NCBI GenBank assembly: GCA_003531585.1
Contig: DQFX01000045.1
Location: 1 to 28,908 of the forward strand
Direction: 5' to 3'
DNA length: 28,908 nucleotides
Source of the DNA: Oscillospiraceae bacterium
GTDB lineage: Bacteria; Bacillota; Clostridia; Oscillospirales; Ruminococcaceae
Below, one piece after another: positions 1-5,924 of the stretch. A program made the position numbers and the translations under genes. The notes below the pieces were generated by a model. That model was given only the letters and a program-made list of their open reading frames with translations, had not been told where the DNA came from and ran no database searches. The first letter of the stretch is position 1, and each line of letters opens with the position of its first letter.

Positions 1-117
1 GGCGTTAATTGTGCGGTGTTGCCTTAAGTTTTTTCGGAAACTTTTTCTGAGATTTTCTCAGGAGCTTTTCCTTTCACTATGTATACCCGGACAAGCCAGT
101 TTTTTAAGTTTTTTGCA

Positions 118-155
118 TAGAAAAATCCCCGATATCTTTTTAGGATATCGGGGAT
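118..155 (-). terminator. Rho-independent terminator, minus strand
   Basis: A 12-bp perfect stem (ATCCCCGATATC pairing with GATATCGGGGAT, 125-136 and 144-155) is followed on the minus strand by ATTTTTCT. The T-run lies on the minus side only, so it ends transcripts coming from the small gene at 347-718 and the structured segment before it. Confidence 0.8.
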
Positions 156-156
156 T

Positions 157-268
157 GGGGTCAATCACCTCGCGGTGAGGGGGTAGTTCAGACTGCAAAC
201 CCACGAGCCTGCATGGTTATGCGGCAAACTGGGATTTGAATTTTAAAAAAACATTTAACTTGCTTCAT
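157..268 (-). other. Candidate structured RNA or 26-codon small ORF
   Basis: This segment lies between the 347-718 gene and its terminator. It can fold: CAAACCCA (196-203) pairs with TGGGATTTG (230-238, one bulge), enclosing GCC-T-GCAT / ATGC-GGC around a GGTT loop, and CCTC/GAGG pair at 168-180. The minus strand also holds a 26-codon ORF at 188-268, starting MKQVKCFFKIQ and ending TMQARGFAV, with a GGGTGG ribosome-binding-like stretch a few bases upstream. I cannot decide between a structured RNA, a translated small peptide, or a 3' UTR. No Rfam family is assigned. Confidence 0.35.
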
Positions 269-346
269 TTCTACCACCCTTTATACTATGATTTTACCAC
301 ATAATTTCGTCCGTGTCAATACCCTGAAAGAATTATTATGCGTAAA

Positions 347-718
347 TCATACCAGAAAAGGATACCTGCGGAACCGCACGAACCTGAAAACAGAACGCCG
401 CTCCGTGGAACCATCGTCAAGCACGGAAGTCTCGCAGACCCGCTCGCTGCATGCGCACAGAACGGCGATGCCGTTCCTCTGGAGCCTGCCCGCGACCGCA
501 AACGAAAGCGACATCTCGCCCTGCACAAGAACCGCGTCAGCCCTCAGGGAAAGTATCCTGGCGCAGTATTCATCGGCAAGTGCGGAAACGGCGGCAGTAT
601 CCGCGCCGGCAGGTACGTCAGGGAACGGCACATCGACAATATCGCCGAACTCTATAGCGGCGGCAGTCTGCTCTGCCGACCATCTGACAGACGGGTGATT
701 TGAAAAATTAATGAACAT
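347..718 (-). CDS. Small protein resembling a family often labelled CRISPR-associated
   Basis: This 123-aa protein begins MFINFSNHPS..WS.EQ and contains a PFPDVPAG segment and an RADAVLVQGEMSLSFAVAGRL segment that looks like an alternating strand-helix (Rossmann-like) core. From memory, clostridial homologues with the same NFSNHPSxxWSxEQ start are often annotated simply as CRISPR-associated protein, possibly because of CARF-like or Csx-like similarity. No CRISPR array or cas gene is visible in this window, so that label is weak. The start is supported by AAGGAGGT about 5 bases before the ATG. The gene reads away from the phage genes and is probably host chromosome or the prophage border. Its biochemical role is unknown. 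Confidence 0.6.
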   Translation of the reverse strand: MFINFSNHPSVRWSAEQTAAAIEFGDIVDVPFPDVPAGADTAAVSALADEYCARILSLRADAVLVQGEMSLSFAVAGRLQRNGIAVLCACSERVCETSVLDDGSTERRSVFRFVRFRRYPFLV

Positions 719-998
719 TCATTACCTCCTTCGGGTCAACAGCTTACACTTTATATACTGAATTTATATGCGGTTTTAAGTTTTTTATACTCAGTATCGT
801 AATTACTATAATGATGTATGGTAACATGTGTAGCCCCACTCATACGACCCGAAAGGTTAACATACATTTTTTCTTTCTTGAAAGTCCACTACTTACTTCA
901 AACATAACATAGTTATTGTGCATAATCACCAAAGAACAACATAATATATAATTGAAGAAGTTTTTTTATAGGAATAAATAAACTTGACTTATTTGGTA
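719..998. other. AT-rich intergenic region, no gene seen
   Basis: This interval separates the divergent genes at 347-718 (minus) and 1058-1321 (plus). It is AT-rich and holds the ribosome binding site of the minus gene (about 722-730) and a short palindrome ATACTCAGTAT (788-798). I see no convincing coding frame, tRNA or inverted terminal repeat. It could contain a prophage junction, but no integrase or matching second att sequence is in the window, so none can be called. Confidence 0.5.
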
Positions 999-1027
999 TT
1001 GACGTATGAACCTAAAACATATATAAT
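999..1027 (+). promoter_or_regulatory. Consensus sigma-70 type promoter
   Basis: TTGACG (999-1004), a 17-base spacer and TATAAT (1022-1027) sit about 30 bases upstream of the 87-aa gene, which also has a near-perfect AAAGGAGGTGA Shine-Dalgarno at 1041-1051. Together these predict strong, independent expression. Confidence 0.8.
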
Positions 1028-1057
1028 ATAAGCAGAGAATGAAAGGAGGTGATAAAG

Positions 1058-1321
1058 ATGGCATCAGTACAAACGAATTTCCAAAGTTGCGCTGGGCAGT
1101 TCAACACCATGCTGTCGTATTTCAATGGCAAGTTCACATTAAAAGCCATAAAATACACGCTCAACGGATTTCATGCTATTCTGAAGATTAACTTCAGAAG
1201 ATATGGCACAGAGAATCATTTTAAATTCAGAAGTGCTGAAGCATACACTAAAGATGGTTATGTGATAGTTACATCCGGCTTTTTGAACGATCTTTATTTT
1301 ATGCTAAAACTTATCCAGTAA
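1058..1321 (+). CDS. Orphan 87-aa protein, own promoter and terminator
   Basis: I do not recognise this protein. It starts MASVQTNFQSCAGQFNTM, is basic and aromatic-rich (FRRYGTENHFKFRS), and ends FLNDLYFMLKLIQ, with no obvious membrane span or signal peptide. The ATG at 1058 is chosen over the GTG at 1049 because that GTG lies inside the AAAGGAGGTGA ribosome binding site, which is correctly spaced for the ATG. The gene is a single transcription unit with a consensus promoter before it and a clear terminator after it, oriented against the phage late genes. That is the layout of a phage moron or a small host accessory gene. Its high predicted expression and lack of recognisable homology make function assignment impossible here. 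Confidence 0.65.
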   Translation: MASVQTNFQSCAGQFNTMLSYFNGKFTLKAIKYTLNGFHAILKINFRRYGTENHFKFRSAEAYTKDGYVIVTSGFLNDLYFMLKLIQ

Positions 1322-1339
1322 TTAAATAATAAATATTTC

Positions 1340-1372
1340 AATCCCTCCAGTATGCACTTGGAGGGATTTTTA
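1340..1372 (+). terminator. Rho-independent terminator
   Basis: AATCCCTCCA (1340-1349) pairs with TGGAGGGATT (1359-1368) and is followed by TTTTTAAATTTT. It ends the 87-aa gene transcript. Confidence 0.85.
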
Positions 1373-1572
1373 AATTTTATTATCAAAATTATCGAAATCG
1401 AATCACAGTAGAAGTCTATACAAGTTATTTTTAAATCAACTGACTATAATACGGCCTTTATGATCACTTTTTTGCAATCAATATTACATCAATAATGGTT
1501 TCTAGTTTATTTTGTTATTTTCTAACGTCAATCGTTGACTTTCAACAAAACGCAGACACCGCTAACTCCTAG

Positions 1573-1581
1573 TGGTATAAT
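1573..1581 (+). promoter_or_regulatory. Extended -10 promoter for first XRE gene
   Basis: TGG followed by TATAAT (1576-1581) is an extended -10 element about 24 bases before the ATG at 1605. No good -35 box lies at 17 bases, which fits an extended -10 promoter. The ribosome binding site AGAGGAG is at 1588-1594. Confidence 0.55.
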
Positions 1582-1604
1582 TTATCAAGAGGAGTGTATT
1601 GCAG

Positions 1605-1862
1605 ATGATTATGATCATGTTATCCCGCAAGCTGGGCGAGCTTAGGGTAACACAGGCTGAACTTGCCGCAAAGACAGGAATACGTCCAAATACTATAAAC
1701 GATCTATTCCACAACGTTGCCGAACGAGTCAGCCTTGAACACCTTGATAAAATCTGCGAGGCGCTGGACTGCGACCTGTCGGAGATCGTTGCTTTTACCC
1801 CCAATGCAAGCAAGACCGTTGATAAGTGCAAAAGTCAGAGCGTTTACAAACAAAAGGTGTGA
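1605..1862 (+). CDS. XRE-family helix-turn-helix regulator
   Basis: This 85-aa protein is a single Cro/C1-type DNA-binding domain: the core runs LGELRVTQAELAAKTGIRPN, then TINDLFHN and LEHLDKICEALDCDLSEIV, the usual five-helix layout with the recognition helix around GIRPNTINDLF. A lysine-rich tail follows. There is no peptidase or sensor domain. The ATG at 1605 lies 10 bases from AGAGGAG; a TTG at 1599 and ATGs at 1611 and 1617 are alternatives. It sits between its own promoter and terminator and is followed by a second XRE gene with a separate promoter. It may be a prophage or host regulator; its targets are unknown. Confidence 0.85.
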   Translation: MIMIMLSRKLGELRVTQAELAAKTGIRPNTINDLFHNVAERVSLEHLDKICEALDCDLSEIVAFTPNASKTVDKCKSQSVYKQKV

Positions 1863-1865
1863 GAG

Positions 1866-1895
1866 ATCCCCGACTGAGAACAGCCGGGGATTTTC
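1866..1895 (+). terminator. Rho-independent terminator
   Basis: ATCCCCG (1866-1872) pairs with CGGGGAT (1885-1891), with an inner CTG/CAG pairing, followed by TTTTCTTG. It lies just after the first XRE gene stop codon. Confidence 0.8.
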
Positions 1896-1910
1896 TTGTG
1901 CATAAAACAC

Positions 1911-1939
1911 TTGACATTGCACTCAATTGAGTGTATAAT
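1911..1939 (+). promoter_or_regulatory. Perfect consensus promoter
   Basis: TTGACA (1911-1916), exactly 17 bases, and TATAAT (1934-1939) drive the second XRE gene. The spacer is almost entirely occupied by a 14-bp palindrome, so a repressor bound there would block RNA polymerase. Confidence 0.9.
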
Positions 1940-1960
1940 ATAATTACACTCAATCGAATG
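1920..1960. promoter_or_regulatory. Pair of palindromic operators
   Basis: CACTCAATTGAGTG (1920-1933) is a perfect 14-bp palindrome between the -35 and -10 boxes. CACTCAATCGAATG (1947-1960) is an imperfect second copy just downstream of the -10. Their centres are 27 bp apart. The placement is typical of operators for a dimeric XRE repressor, most likely the gene that follows, acting on its own promoter. Confidence 0.75.
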
Positions 1961-1981
1961 TATCTGAAAGGAGTATGATTT

Positions 1982-2308
1982 ATGGATTTAAGCGGATTTC
2001 AAATGTGCCACTTATCCGATGACGCACACGGTATTCTAAGAGAAAAGCGTGTAATCCTCGGACTAACCCAGCAACAGGTAGCTGACAAAGCAAAAGTTGT
2101 TCTGCAGCAGTATCAGAAGTTCGAAAGCGGGGAACGTAATATCATGACCTGCTCATTTAGTATTGCATGCCGCGTCATTGAGGCGTTAGGCATGGATATC
2201 ACAGACTTCTACCACGGTAAGTATGCATTTGGAGAAGAGGTATATTCTTCACCAGAAGGCTTGCGATACAAGAAAACCGGAAAGCTCACATCAGAAGACG
2301 TAAAATAA
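1982..2308 (+). CDS. XRE-family regulator, probably autoregulated
   Basis: This 108-aa protein has one Cro/C1-type helix-turn-helix domain at about residues 15-75: ILREKRVILGLTQQQVADKA, then VLQQYQKFESGERN and ACRVIEALGMDITDFY. A C-terminal tail of about 30 residues (EEVYSSPEGLRYKKTG) has no recognised domain. AAAGGAG lies 9 bases before the ATG. The paired palindromes in its promoter suggest it represses itself. It is convergent with the phage late operon and lies just beyond its terminator, so it may be the last gene of the prophage on this side. Whether it is a lysogeny regulator is not shown. Confidence 0.85.
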   Translation: MDLSGFQMCHLSDDAHGILREKRVILGLTQQQVADKAKVVLQQYQKFESGERNIMTCSFSIACRVIEALGMDITDFYHGKYAFGEEVYSSPEGLRYKKTGKLTSEDVK

Positions 2309-2347
2309 AAAAACGCCGCCCTCAAGGAAATTACCTCAAGGGCGGCG
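2304..2347 (-). terminator. Strong terminator of the phage late operon
   Basis: CGCCGCCCT (2314-2322) pairs with AGGGCGGCG (2339-2347), with an inner AGG/CCT pairing. On the minus strand it is followed by TTTTTTTATTTTA, so it ends the long late transcript after the lysozyme gene. On the plus strand the trailing bases are CACTTATTAT, so it may work only weakly for the convergent XRE gene. Confidence 0.9.
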
Positions 2348-2360
2348 CACTTATTATACT

Positions 2361-3149
2361 TTATGTCTCCTCAGTTTTCACTGTAAAACCCATCGCGTTC
2401 AGAAGACCAGTAGTGGACGGCAGCTCAGATTTTGTGACTACCTTTGTGGCAGTAACGCGGTATTTCTGATTAGGGAACTTGTTCTTGCCTTCCTTGCGGA
2501 TCTGAGCCGCAAACCCCGTGTAACCCCAGTTGCAGTCACACTGTCCGATGATTCCGGGAACTGCTCCGACACCCTGCACATCGTAGTATTTATGACCAGC
2601 AACCGAGTGCTGCCACATATCGTACTTGGTGATGTACTTCTTGACCTTTGCCTCGGAAATATACGCGGCAAGCCACAGGGGATAATCCTTCAGCTCATCG
2701 TAATTGAGATGACAGCATATCCAGTTGACGTTCGTGTACAGCATCGGCTGATAGTTATGCGTGGCTATCGTGTCCATGAAAGCCTTGCACATCGCAGTGC
2801 ACACAGTCTTCCCAAGTTTGTACTGCGATTCCATCTCAAGGTCGTAGGCTATCGGATACGTGATCTTGCCGTCCAGCTTGTTCGCCTTAATCGTGCTGAT
2901 CAGCCACTCGGCCTCTGCCTTAGCCTGCGCGGTATTCTTGGCGGTGCTGAACAGATATACCCCGACATATAAGCCGGCCGCCAAACAGCCACGAACGTGC
3001 TGCAGGAAGTACTTGTCCATGCTAGTACCGTATGCCGCTCGAACCATAACGAACTTGACGGGATATCCGAGGATTTTTCCGGACTTAAGCGCCGAGTAAT
3101 CGACATCAGGCTGACAATAGCTGATGTCGATGCCTGCATACTTAGCCAT
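2361..3149 (-). CDS. GH25 muramidase endolysin
   Basis: This 262-aa protein is a glycoside hydrolase family 25 lysozyme that cuts the MurNAc-GlcNAc bond of peptidoglycan to release phage progeny. The family signatures are visible: AGIDISYCQ with Asp8, the DxE pair in PIAYDLEME (Asp103, Glu105), and MWQHS near residue 179. The catalytic domain spans about 1-215. The last 45 residues form a short tail with no recognised cell-wall repeat. There is no signal peptide, so export depends on the neighbouring holin. Its ATG overlaps the holin stop as TAATG, and the operon terminator follows directly. Family assignment is firm; the cell-wall-binding mode is unknown. Confidence 0.93.
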   Translation of the reverse strand: MAKYAGIDISYCQPDVDYSALKSGKILGYPVKFVMVRAAYGTSMDKYFLQHVRGCLAAGLYVGVYLFSTAKNTAQAKAEAEWLISTIKANKLDGKITYPIAYDLEMESQYKLGKTVCTAMCKAFMDTIATHNYQPMLYTNVNWICCHLNYDELKDYPLWLAAYISEAKVKKYITKYDMWQHSVAGHKYYDVQGVGAVPGIIGQCDCNWGYTGFAAQIRKEGKNKFPNQKYRVTATKVVTKSELPSTTGLLNAMGFTVKTEET

Positions 3150-3355
3150 TACTCCTCACCGTCCTTGTGACCTCCGTCGGCGAGACCCTCGCCAATCACA
3201 TAACCGACAACAGCAGCACCGCTCAGAATACAGCCGGATACAGTATCGGCGGTCTTGGAACTTCCGCCGAATGCTACGATAAGACCCGCTACGAACCCTG
3301 CAGTTGCTACCCACAGCTTACGGCTGGTCAGCTTACGTTTCCAATCAATTTTCAT
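3149..3355 (-). CDS. Small holin
   Basis: This 68-aa protein has a basic start (MKIDWKRKLTSRKLW), a first hydrophobic helix at about 15-30 (VATAGFVAGLIVAFGG), a second at about 40-57 (VSGCILSGAAVVGYVIGEG), and a charged tail GHKDGEE. Two membrane spans with a charged tail directly before an endolysin is the layout of a small class II type phage holin, which forms membrane lesions to release the lysin. It overlaps its upstream neighbour by 11 bases and its stop codon touches the lysozyme ATG. The call rests on topology and position. Confidence 0.8.
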   Translation of the reverse strand: MKIDWKRKLTSRKLWVATAGFVAGLIVAFGGSSKTADTVSGCILSGAAVVGYVIGEGLADGGHKDGEE

Positions 3356-3701
3356 GGTTGCCCTCCTTATCAGTCGGCAGAGCTATCACCTGGTGATACA
3401 GCTCTGTCATCGTACCATTGCCGCCGAGGCCGTGATAGCTCTCATAGATGCGTGTGAGAGCCTCGCGGGCATACACCGGGCAATATTCCTTGTCCATATA
3501 CTTTTCATGTGACCTGATGATTTCCGCGCGTAAAAGCGACTGCAAACCGCTTTCTATCTGCTTTGTGCGATCGTTCTGGCGGATCTCCTCAACATCTGCA
3601 CGGCGTTTCTTTTCCGATCGGCTGCTCATTACCGTAGTAAAGACCACATTTCCGATCGTCACAGCCGCGCTAATTAGTGAACAAATAATCGCGCTATCCA
3701 T
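3345..3701 (-). CDS. Membrane-anchored lysis-module protein, possible antiholin
   Basis: This 118-aa protein begins with one hydrophobic helix (MDSAIICSLISAAVTIGNVVF, residues about 3-22), followed by a charged, helical cytoplasmic part (SSRSEKKRRADVEEIRQ) and a tail with YREALTRIYESYHG-like helix content. It sits immediately before the holin. One-helix proteins with a long charged domain at this spot are common in clostridial prophages and may tune holin timing, but this is inferred from position. The ATG at 3701 is chosen over the in-frame codon at 3731 because AAAGGGGGT lies 6 bases upstream of it. Confidence 0.65.
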   Translation of the reverse strand: MDSAIICSLISAAVTIGNVVFTTVMSSRSEKKRRADVEEIRQNDRTKQIESGLQSLLRAEIIRSHEKYMDKEYCPVYAREALTRIYESYHGLGGNGTMTELYHQVIALPTDKEGNHEN

Positions 3702-3750
3702 TAACTTACCCCCTTTTGCAAGCGATTGCAAAATCGTATTTTATAACGAA

Positions 3751-3778
3751 AGCCCCGACCATTTTATTGGCCGAGGCT
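3751..3778 (-). terminator. Hairpin after the variable receptor gene
   Basis: AGCCCCGACC (3751-3760) pairs with GGCCGAGGCT (3769-3778), a 10-bp stem with an 8-base loop, starting 22 bases after the stop of the variable protein gene. The minus-strand continuation is TTTCGTTAT, a weak T-run, so it may be a partial terminator before the lysis genes. In studied DGRs a hairpin just downstream of the variable region also assists retrohoming, so it could serve that role instead. Confidence 0.6.
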
Positions 3779-3799
3779 CTCATTATCTTCAAAACCCAG

Positions 3800-4909
3800 T
3801 TACTCAGTCGGCAGATTAACAAAAGCGGAGCGGAAACCGAGGAAGCCGCGCGTGACGGCACGAGGGTAACAACAGCTGACCCCGAACACACCAGCCCTGA
3901 CGGAATCGTCCCAGCTACCACCGGCAACGAAAAGCAATTCAGTAGCGCCGTTGTTGCCCCAGAAAACATCGCTCTTGTATGCCCCTGCCGAATCATTTGC
4001 TCTATACAAGCACAGCGCCTGAAGGATATGCAGCGCCACAGCACATACATTGCTGTCAACAGTAGTGCTTTCAAAGTCTGCATGCCGATTTGCATTCTGC
4101 TGACTAGAAAGCACTCCGGTAACCCATTTCCAGCCACTGCCCTGAACATAATCGAGCTTAAGGCTATTAGTTGTTGTGCCGCTCCCATCCGGAACTATAA
4201 GAGCACCTGTTGTTCCATCGACAGCACGCCACAGCGCCGAGTCTGCAGCCTGATTGTTTGTGGAATCGGCAGCATCATTGCCAAATGTAGTTCCATCATG
4301 AGAAAGTACCTGCAGTTCGCCGTACACAAGGCGAATACCGGTCGTCCATTCCCACACGTTTCCGTTCAGGTCAGCTATACCGTCCGGTGCATTGTTATGG
4401 AACCATGACAGAGGGCCTGTTCCTGTAGCAACACGGTTAATATTCCCGTTATTCTCTCTTAAAGTGGGAACAGCCTTATATGTGCTTTCGGATATGTCTT
4501 TGCCATAATTGTTATTACCATTCGGCTGAAAACCATTCTTAAGGCACCATAAAGCAATTGCACACCACTCCAGCCGAGTCATGCTGTGCCAGCCTGTTCC
4601 TTTAGACATACTGTACACAACAGACTGATCATGATTTACATAAACAGCAGGATCCCGCGCGGGCAGAGAATACGCTCTATCGTTCTGCACTATATTCTCG
4701 TACTTAGGGAAGTACAGAGCATCAACAGTCTTGCCGTTAACGATAAATGCAGGGAATACATCATTGGAATCCCCTATACCGAGCTGTGCATACGTCATCT
4801 TGGGTATCTTTACCATTACAGAGGGCAACCCCTTGTCGTCGTACAGCAGCTCATTACCCGGACATATCGTCTGTATCGCCAGATTGGCGAGATCAAAATT
4901 ACTGCTCAT
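3800..4909 (-). CDS. DGR-type variable receptor-binding protein, FGE/C-type lectin fold
   Basis: This 369-aa protein carries the formylglycine-generating-enzyme-like (C-type lectin) domain used by DGR target proteins. Visible marks are WHSMTRLEWCAIALWCLKNG (about 107-126), DLNGNVWEW (180-188) and the C-terminal GGSWDDSVRAGVF...YPRA...LGFRSAF (330-364). That last block matches the variable region of many phage DGR targets, where receptor-contact residues are rewritten by mutagenic reverse transcription. The N-terminal half probably attaches it to the baseplate or fibre. It sits after the fibre genes and before lysis, the normal place for a receptor-binding tip protein. Its ATG overlaps the preceding gene. 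No reverse transcriptase, Avd or template repeat is in the window. Fold and role are well supported; current activity is unknown. Confidence 0.85.
   Translation of the reverse strand: MSSNFDLANLAIQTICPGNELLYDDKGLPSVMVKIPKMTYAQLGIGDSNDVFPAFIVNGKTVDALYFPKYENIVQNDRAYSLPARDPAVYVNHDQSVVYSMSKGTGWHSMTRLEWCAIALWCLKNGFQPNGNNNYGKDISESTYKAVPTLRENNGNINRVATGTGPLSWFHNNAPDGIADLNGNVWEWTTGIRLVYGELQVLSHDGTTFGNDAADSTNNQAADSALWRAVDGTTGALIVPDGSGTTTNSLKLDYVQGSGWKWVTGVLSSQQNANRHADFESTTVDSNVCAVALHILQALCLYRANDSAGAYKSDVFWGNNGATELLFVAGGSWDDSVRAGVFGVSCCYPRAVTRGFLGFRSAFVNLPTE
3818..3922 (-). other. Putative DGR variable region
   Basis: This segment encodes residues 330-364 of the receptor protein. Fixed scaffold residues (GGSW, AGVF, PRA, LGFRSAF) alternate with a set of changeable codons: GAC GAT TCC GTC, then AGC TGT TGT TAC, then GTC, and CGC GGC TTC. 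All twelve end in C or T, as expected if the template repeat carries AAC or AAT codons whose adenines are randomised. No matching template repeat was found elsewhere in the window by eye. Confidence 0.75.
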
Positions 4910-5285
4910 CGGTGTTCTCCTTTCCTTCTGCTGCCTGGTCGATAGCCCACAGCGAAAGTGTTACCTTGCTGATGTCGAACGGAACAGGTTCACGGCTGAA
5001 CGATTTCATCGCGATACCAACGTTCTCCGTATTCTCCGCATTTTCCTCTTCAAGCTCGGCCTCGACCCATTCACGCGCCGGAATATCTATCTCTGCTACA
5101 TACAGTCTGCCGGCGGCCGCTCCTATAACAAGATTGCGGTCAGCGTCAAAGCAGACGTCGATATGAACCGCGTCGTTTTCCTCGCGCTTGGCAAGATTGA
5201 TAGTGAGGTCGTCGTCAAAGCAGATCTTGTTGCCCATGACCTCATAAGGTATCTTTGTACCCTCGTTTTTGTTTACGATCTTCAC
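4899..5285 (-). CDS. Acidic phage protein next to the receptor gene, function unknown
   Basis: This 128-aa protein is strand-rich in its first 75 residues (ICFDDDLTINLAKREENDAV, HIDVCFDADRNLVIG) and then very acidic (EWVEAELEEENAENTEN). It starts with GTG and overlaps both neighbours by a few bases, so it is translationally coupled to the variable receptor gene. Its size matches DGR accessory Avd proteins, but Avd is a basic helical bundle and this protein is acidic and strand-rich, so I reject that identity. It may be a fibre chaperone or a small structural baseplate component; the evidence is position only. Confidence 0.6.
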   Translation of the reverse strand: MKIVNKNEGTKIPYEVMGNKICFDDDLTINLAKREENDAVHIDVCFDADRNLVIGAAAGRLYVAEIDIPAREWVEAELEEENAENTENVGIAMKSFSREPVPFDISKVTLSLWAIDQAAEGKENTDEQ

Positions 5286-5836
5286 GGTGTAAACCCTCCT
5301 ATGACCTTATATTTCAAAGTTACGCTGGCTGCGCTGCCCGTGTATGCGATTTTGAAACCATTTTCCAGAATATCCGAAACCACTATCTCGCCGACGTTTC
5401 CTTTGCATGACACGATCTCGGGGACTACGGTATAGTTCGCATTGGTCCTCTGCACAACAAGCGGAACGGTTTTCTGCGAATTGTTAAAAGGATATATTGC
5501 ATCGTTGGTGAGCGTGACCGTTCCGGACTCTGAAAGAACATCGGTTCTGACTTCGTCAAACTCCTTGCTTACCCTGTTTGCAAGGGTCAGGAGCAGACTT
5601 ACTGCGATATCATGTGAGGCGAAAACCTCCTTGTGCAGGTCGGATACAAGAATCTTTTTCATCTGTCCGTTGTCTTTCGTGTCAATAACAGGAATATAGT
5701 CTCCGTTATCAGCGCCTGTGACAGTTTCGGAAGAATCCTCAATGCAGTCCAGCCGTGTGATTGGCATGACCATCACAGGAGTTCCATCTTCCATAAGTCC
5801 GCGAATTACACCAACCATTTCTTTTATGCCGCTCAA
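5282..5836 (-). CDS. Tail fibre or appendage protein, function unknown
   Basis: This 184-aa protein has an N-terminal part with turns and strands (VIRGLMEDGTPVMVMPITRL, YIPVIDTKDNGQMKKILV), a central helix around LLLTLANRVSKEFDEVRTDV, and a C-terminal strand-rich Ig-like stretch ending VTLKYKVIGGF. The TTG at 5836 is chosen because AAAGGAGGT ends 6 bases upstream; a longer TTG start at 5860 would place that site inside the gene. It lies between fibre-like genes and the receptor protein, so it is probably part of the adhesion apparatus. I do not recognise a named family. Confidence 0.6.
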   Translation of the reverse strand: MSGIKEMVGVIRGLMEDGTPVMVMPITRLDCIEDSSETVTGADNGDYIPVIDTKDNGQMKKILVSDLHKEVFASHDIAVSLLLTLANRVSKEFDEVRTDVLSESGTVTLTNDAIYPFNNSQKTVPLVVQRTNANYTVVPEIVSCKGNVGEIVVSDILENGFKIAYTGSAASVTLKYKVIGGFTP

Positions 5837-5924
5837 TACTTTACCTCCTTTCAGATTCAATATCGGCGGAGCAGACCGCCCCGCCGAATGAATGTGAGAT
5901 CAACCGCGACAGCAGTCAGATGTA

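Noticed and set aside
166..240. A tRNA or CRISPR repeat reading of the structured segment
   Set aside because: No cloverleaf with a T-loop GGTTCGA and CCA-ready end can be drawn, and the segment occurs only once, so it is not an array.
288..698. Plus-strand open frames opposite the 347-718 minus gene
   Set aside because: They have no ribosome binding site, an unnatural Arg/Ser/Pro-rich composition and are the antisense of a well-supported minus-strand gene.
24..786. Three copies of TTAAGTTTTTT (24-34, 104-114, 776-786) as possible attachment-site repeats
   Set aside because: Short, A/T-only motif in an AT-rich region; chance recurrence is likely and no integrase or phage junction supports an att call.
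4899..5285. 128-aa gene beside the DGR target as an Avd accessory protein
   Set aside because: The size fits, but Avd proteins are basic four-helix bundles; this one is acidic and strand-rich.
5866..5890. GC-rich CGGCGG/CCGCCG pairing upstream of the 5282-5836 gene as a terminator
   Set aside because: Only about 6 bp with a large loop and no T-run on either strand; not enough to call.
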